Below, piece by piece: positions 28,343 to 30,110 of a DNA stretch of 30,110 nucleotides. The translations under genes and the position numbers were made by a program. The notes beneath the pieces are model-generated. The model did no database searches, was not told the DNA's origin, and worked only from the letters and a program-made list of their open reading frames with translations. How positions within the stretch are numbered: the first letter of the stretch is position 1; each line of letters opens with the position of its first letter. This stretch comes from a virus, in the IMG/VR virus record IMGVR_UViG_3300042381_000460, positions 1 through 30,110 of that record, one strand, 5' to 3'.

Positions 28343-29399
28343 TTAACATCTCCTCTACAATATCACCAGTATCAGTAGTGACGGCGCCATAGCTATATTC
28401 TTTTTGTGCCGCTTCATCAATGCGCTTTAACACATCTTCAGTAAAATACTTAGTAGGATTATTGATAATGTGCTTTTCAAAATGTGCAGTGCCGTCTGCA
28501 ACTTCTACTTTAGTTGAAACTTTCTTAAAAATGCCATGTTCAATAGCAAGATCAATAAGTCCATAATATCTATCAAGACCTTTATCATACGAAAGCATAA
28601 CGCTTGCTTCTGTATTTTCTTTTGTCAAACGAGACTTGAGATTCTTACATCGTATGAAAATGCCCGTCACAGTACCATCAGCATCTTTATTCTTTGATTT
28701 AGAAAGTGCAATGATGTTGTTTGCAGCATACTTAAGTCCTCCTCCACCACCCATTTCCTTTGTTGGGAACATACCCATGGACTGATACACATGGTTTGTT
28801 ACCAGAAGAGGTATCTTTGCTTTGCTCAACTTCAATGTCAGCACTCGAAACGCCGCTTTAATCTCTGCGGTACGAGTCATGTCTTTAACTTCTTTACCAG
28901 TACCAGAGTCTGCCATTTCTTTGGTTGTTGATAACATACCAAGAGAATCAAGACACAACAGCAATGGACGACGATCTTTTTCAGGTGTGTTAAGATGATT
29001 TTCAACAACTCGAAGAGCTTGAGTTTTAAATTGCTGAATAGTCTCAACAGGTACAATAAGAACACGCTTTGTATCAACACCGCGTGATGTGAGAATTTCT
29101 TTAGTGACTGAGCCTTCAGACTCAAAAACAATGCTTAGTGCTTTCTCGTTTGTATCAAGAAAGTTTTTTACAATACCAAGAGCAAAGAATGTTTTGCCTG
29201 TGGCTTCTTCACCAGCAAGAGCTGAAATTTTATTTGATGGCATACCCTTAAAGATACTACCAGAATAAAGTGCGTTTAACGCATACGAACCCGTATCAAT
29301 AAAACCCACAACGTCAGCAGAAGTGCCTTCTTCAGCCACTGTCGCATACTCATTTTCTAGTACCTTTAATATATCACTAAACGGATTGTTTTTTGCCAT
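28329..29399 (-). CDS. uvsX: UvsX RecA-like recombinase, 356 aa
   Basis: UvsX polymerises on single-stranded DNA and drives strand exchange, feeding recombination-dependent replication. Visible motifs are GEEATGKT (63-70, Walker A), FESEGSV, LLLCLDSLG (146-154, Walker B), LLVTNHVYQSMGMFP (the RecA loop L1-type region) and EMGGGGGLKYAAN (the L2-type Gly-rich loop). Length is somewhat below T4 UvsX (391). AGGAG precedes the ATG at 29397-29399. It sits directly after the DNA polymerase gene, as in T4. The C-terminus is acidic (VTTDTGDIVEEMLNDAH). Confidence 0.95.
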   Translation of the reverse strand: MAKNNPFSDILKVLENEYATVAEEGTSADVVGFIDTGSYALNALYSGSIFKGMPSNKISALAGEEATGKTFFALGIVKNFLDTNEKALSIVFESEGSVTKEILTSRGVDTKRVLIVPVETIQQFKTQALRVVENHLNTPEKDRRPLLLCLDSLGMLSTTKEMADSGTGKEVKDMTRTAEIKAAFRVLTLKLSKAKIPLLVTNHVYQSMGMFPTKEMGGGGGLKYAANNIIALSKSKNKDADGTVTGIFIRCKNLKSRLTKENTEASVMLSYDKGLDRYYGLIDLAIEHGIFKKVSTKVEVADGTAHFEKHIINNPTKYFTEDVLKRIDEAAQKEYSYGAVTTDTGDIVEEMLNDAH

Positions 29400-29408
29400 A
29401 CTTATCTC

Positions 29409-30110
29409 CTATAAATCATCAAAACTCATTGTCTTCTTAGTTGACCAGTTTATTGAATCAAGAATAATCTTGAGTGGATCAACAAACGTTTTTTCAAACT
29501 GCAATTCGTAATCAACATACTTGTGAAGATTTAGTTCTTGAGGCAGACCTTCTTCACTCATTGTAATAACATTTTCTTGAGTTGGATTAGGCTCACGCAA
29601 GTAAATGAATTTTATCTTATCACCTTCGTGGATGCAAGGATATTTTTTGTCCAATTTTTTGTCTTTAATCAATCTGTTATACATTAGTGCTCCTCGGACA
29701 TGAATTGGAGTACCTTTCTTATAGATAGCTTTTGGGTCTGAGTATGTACTGATACCATTACAACCACGAGGAAACGCAACACTTTCTGGCGGCAGACTCT
29801 TAAACTCAGACTTAAACGCATCAATGTAGTTGTGCAACTCAGATTGCGTTTTTGTAAGAATAATCTTGATTGCGTCTTTAATCTTTTGGCGACACACTTC
29901 TGGTGTCGATGACTTGACTGCTTCAATGCCTTGAATCTTTAACTTTGGAGTCTCATAACGAACACCCTCAACATCAAAGACGTTAAGTATGTAACGCTTC
30001 TTTGCTGTCCAGATCGCTTTGTCTGCAATCGACTCTCGCTTCATCTGCATCTTTTGTGAGCGAGCGTTAATATATGAGCGCAACTCAGAACAACTCTTAT
30101 CAATAACTTT
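29409..30110 (-). CDS. 43: family B DNA polymerase, C-terminal 233 residues (N-terminus outside window)
   Basis: The frame is open to base 30110, so the gene starts outside the window. The sequence aligns line by line with T4 gp43: KMQMKRESIADKAIWTAK, YILNVFDVEGVRYETPK, SSTPEVCR, a Lys-rich helix, then YKKGTPIHVRG, KFIYLREPNPTQENV, LHKYVDYELQFEKTF. The ending TMSFDDL is a candidate sliding-clamp-binding tail, as in T4. This part covers the thumb domain and end of the palm; no catalytic Asp motif is in the visible portion. The uvsX start is nine bases beyond the stop. Confidence 0.95.
   Translation of the reverse strand, partial: KVIDKSCSELRSYINARSQKMQMKRESIADKAIWTAKKRYILNVFDVEGVRYETPKLKIQGIEAVKSSTPEVCRQKIKDAIKIILTKTQSELHNYIDAFKSEFKSLPPESVAFPRGCNGISTYSDPKAIYKKGTPIHVRGALMYNRLIKDKKLDKKYPCIHEGDKIKFIYLREPNPTQENVITMSEEGLPQELNLHKYVDYELQFEKTFVDPLKIILDSINWSTKKTMSFDDL

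Noticed and set aside
1-30110. tRNA genes, CRISPR arrays, insertion sequences, integrase or attachment sites
   Set aside because: No cloverleaf-like sequence, spaced direct repeats, transposase or recombinase motif was found when reading both strands; gaps are too short for most of these.

Overview
The window is a piece of a large T4-superfamily myovirus genome. The evidence is a core replication and recombination set that reads directly as T4 homologues: the C-terminal part of family B DNA polymerase (gp43), UvsX recombinase, gp41 DnaB-type helicase, gp61 primase and RNase H. These are surrounded by many small, tightly packed, often overlapping genes. Nearly every gene is on the minus strand; the one clear exception is a 51-residue basic protein at 1733-1888. 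No tRNA, rRNA, CRISPR array, insertion sequence or integrase was seen, and no stretch longer than about 215 bases lacks a gene. The B12-dependent class II ribonucleotide reductase, a PhoH-like ATPase and several small proteins familiar from marine T4-like phages suggest a phage of an environmental bacterium. Class II reductases are known in some T4-superfamily phages of alphaproteobacteria, such as Sinorhizobium phage phiM12, so an alphaproteobacterial host is a reasonable guess but not shown.

Layout, in genome coordinates (transcription runs right to left). 1-6.9 kb: PhoH ATPase (cut by the left edge), a zinc ribbon protein, a membrane-anchored HExxH protein, RNase H with no usual start codon, an N-acetyltransferase, a GNAT/2-oxoglutarate-oxygenase fusion and a run of small membrane proteins. 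6.9-15 kb: nucleic acid metabolism (exonuclease I-like DEDDh nuclease, RuvC-like resolvase, class II ribonucleotide reductase, primase), plus an exported protein and a tail-collar-like domain protein. 15-18 kb: an i-spanin/o-spanin lysis pair and small conserved proteins. 18-26.5 kb: structural and probable virion-internal proteins. 26.5-30.1 kb: gp41, a conserved small protein, UvsX and gp43 (cut by the right edge), the T4 order of core genes.

The most interesting feature is that six proteins between 17.2 and 26.4 kb share an N-terminal peptide of the form M-K/R-x-F/Y-x-x-Y/F-I/L-x-E followed by A, S or N. This matches the capsid-targeting sequence of T4 internal proteins (IPI, IPII, IPIII) and the gp21 prohead protease rule (I/L-x-E, cut before a small residue). 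The bodies behind these tags include a HAD phosphatase-like domain, an HExxH metallopeptidase-like domain and a KxDG nucleotidyltransferase/ligase-like domain. I infer a locus of cargo proteins packaged in the head and delivered with the DNA.

Two promoter classes can be read by eye. T4-like late motifs (CTAAATA or CATAAATA) lie before the plus-strand gene and before structural or tagged genes. Sigma70-like pairs lie before RNase H, ribonucleotide reductase, primase and a conserved hypothetical gene; for the last two the -10 box is so close to the ATG that the mRNA may be leaderless.
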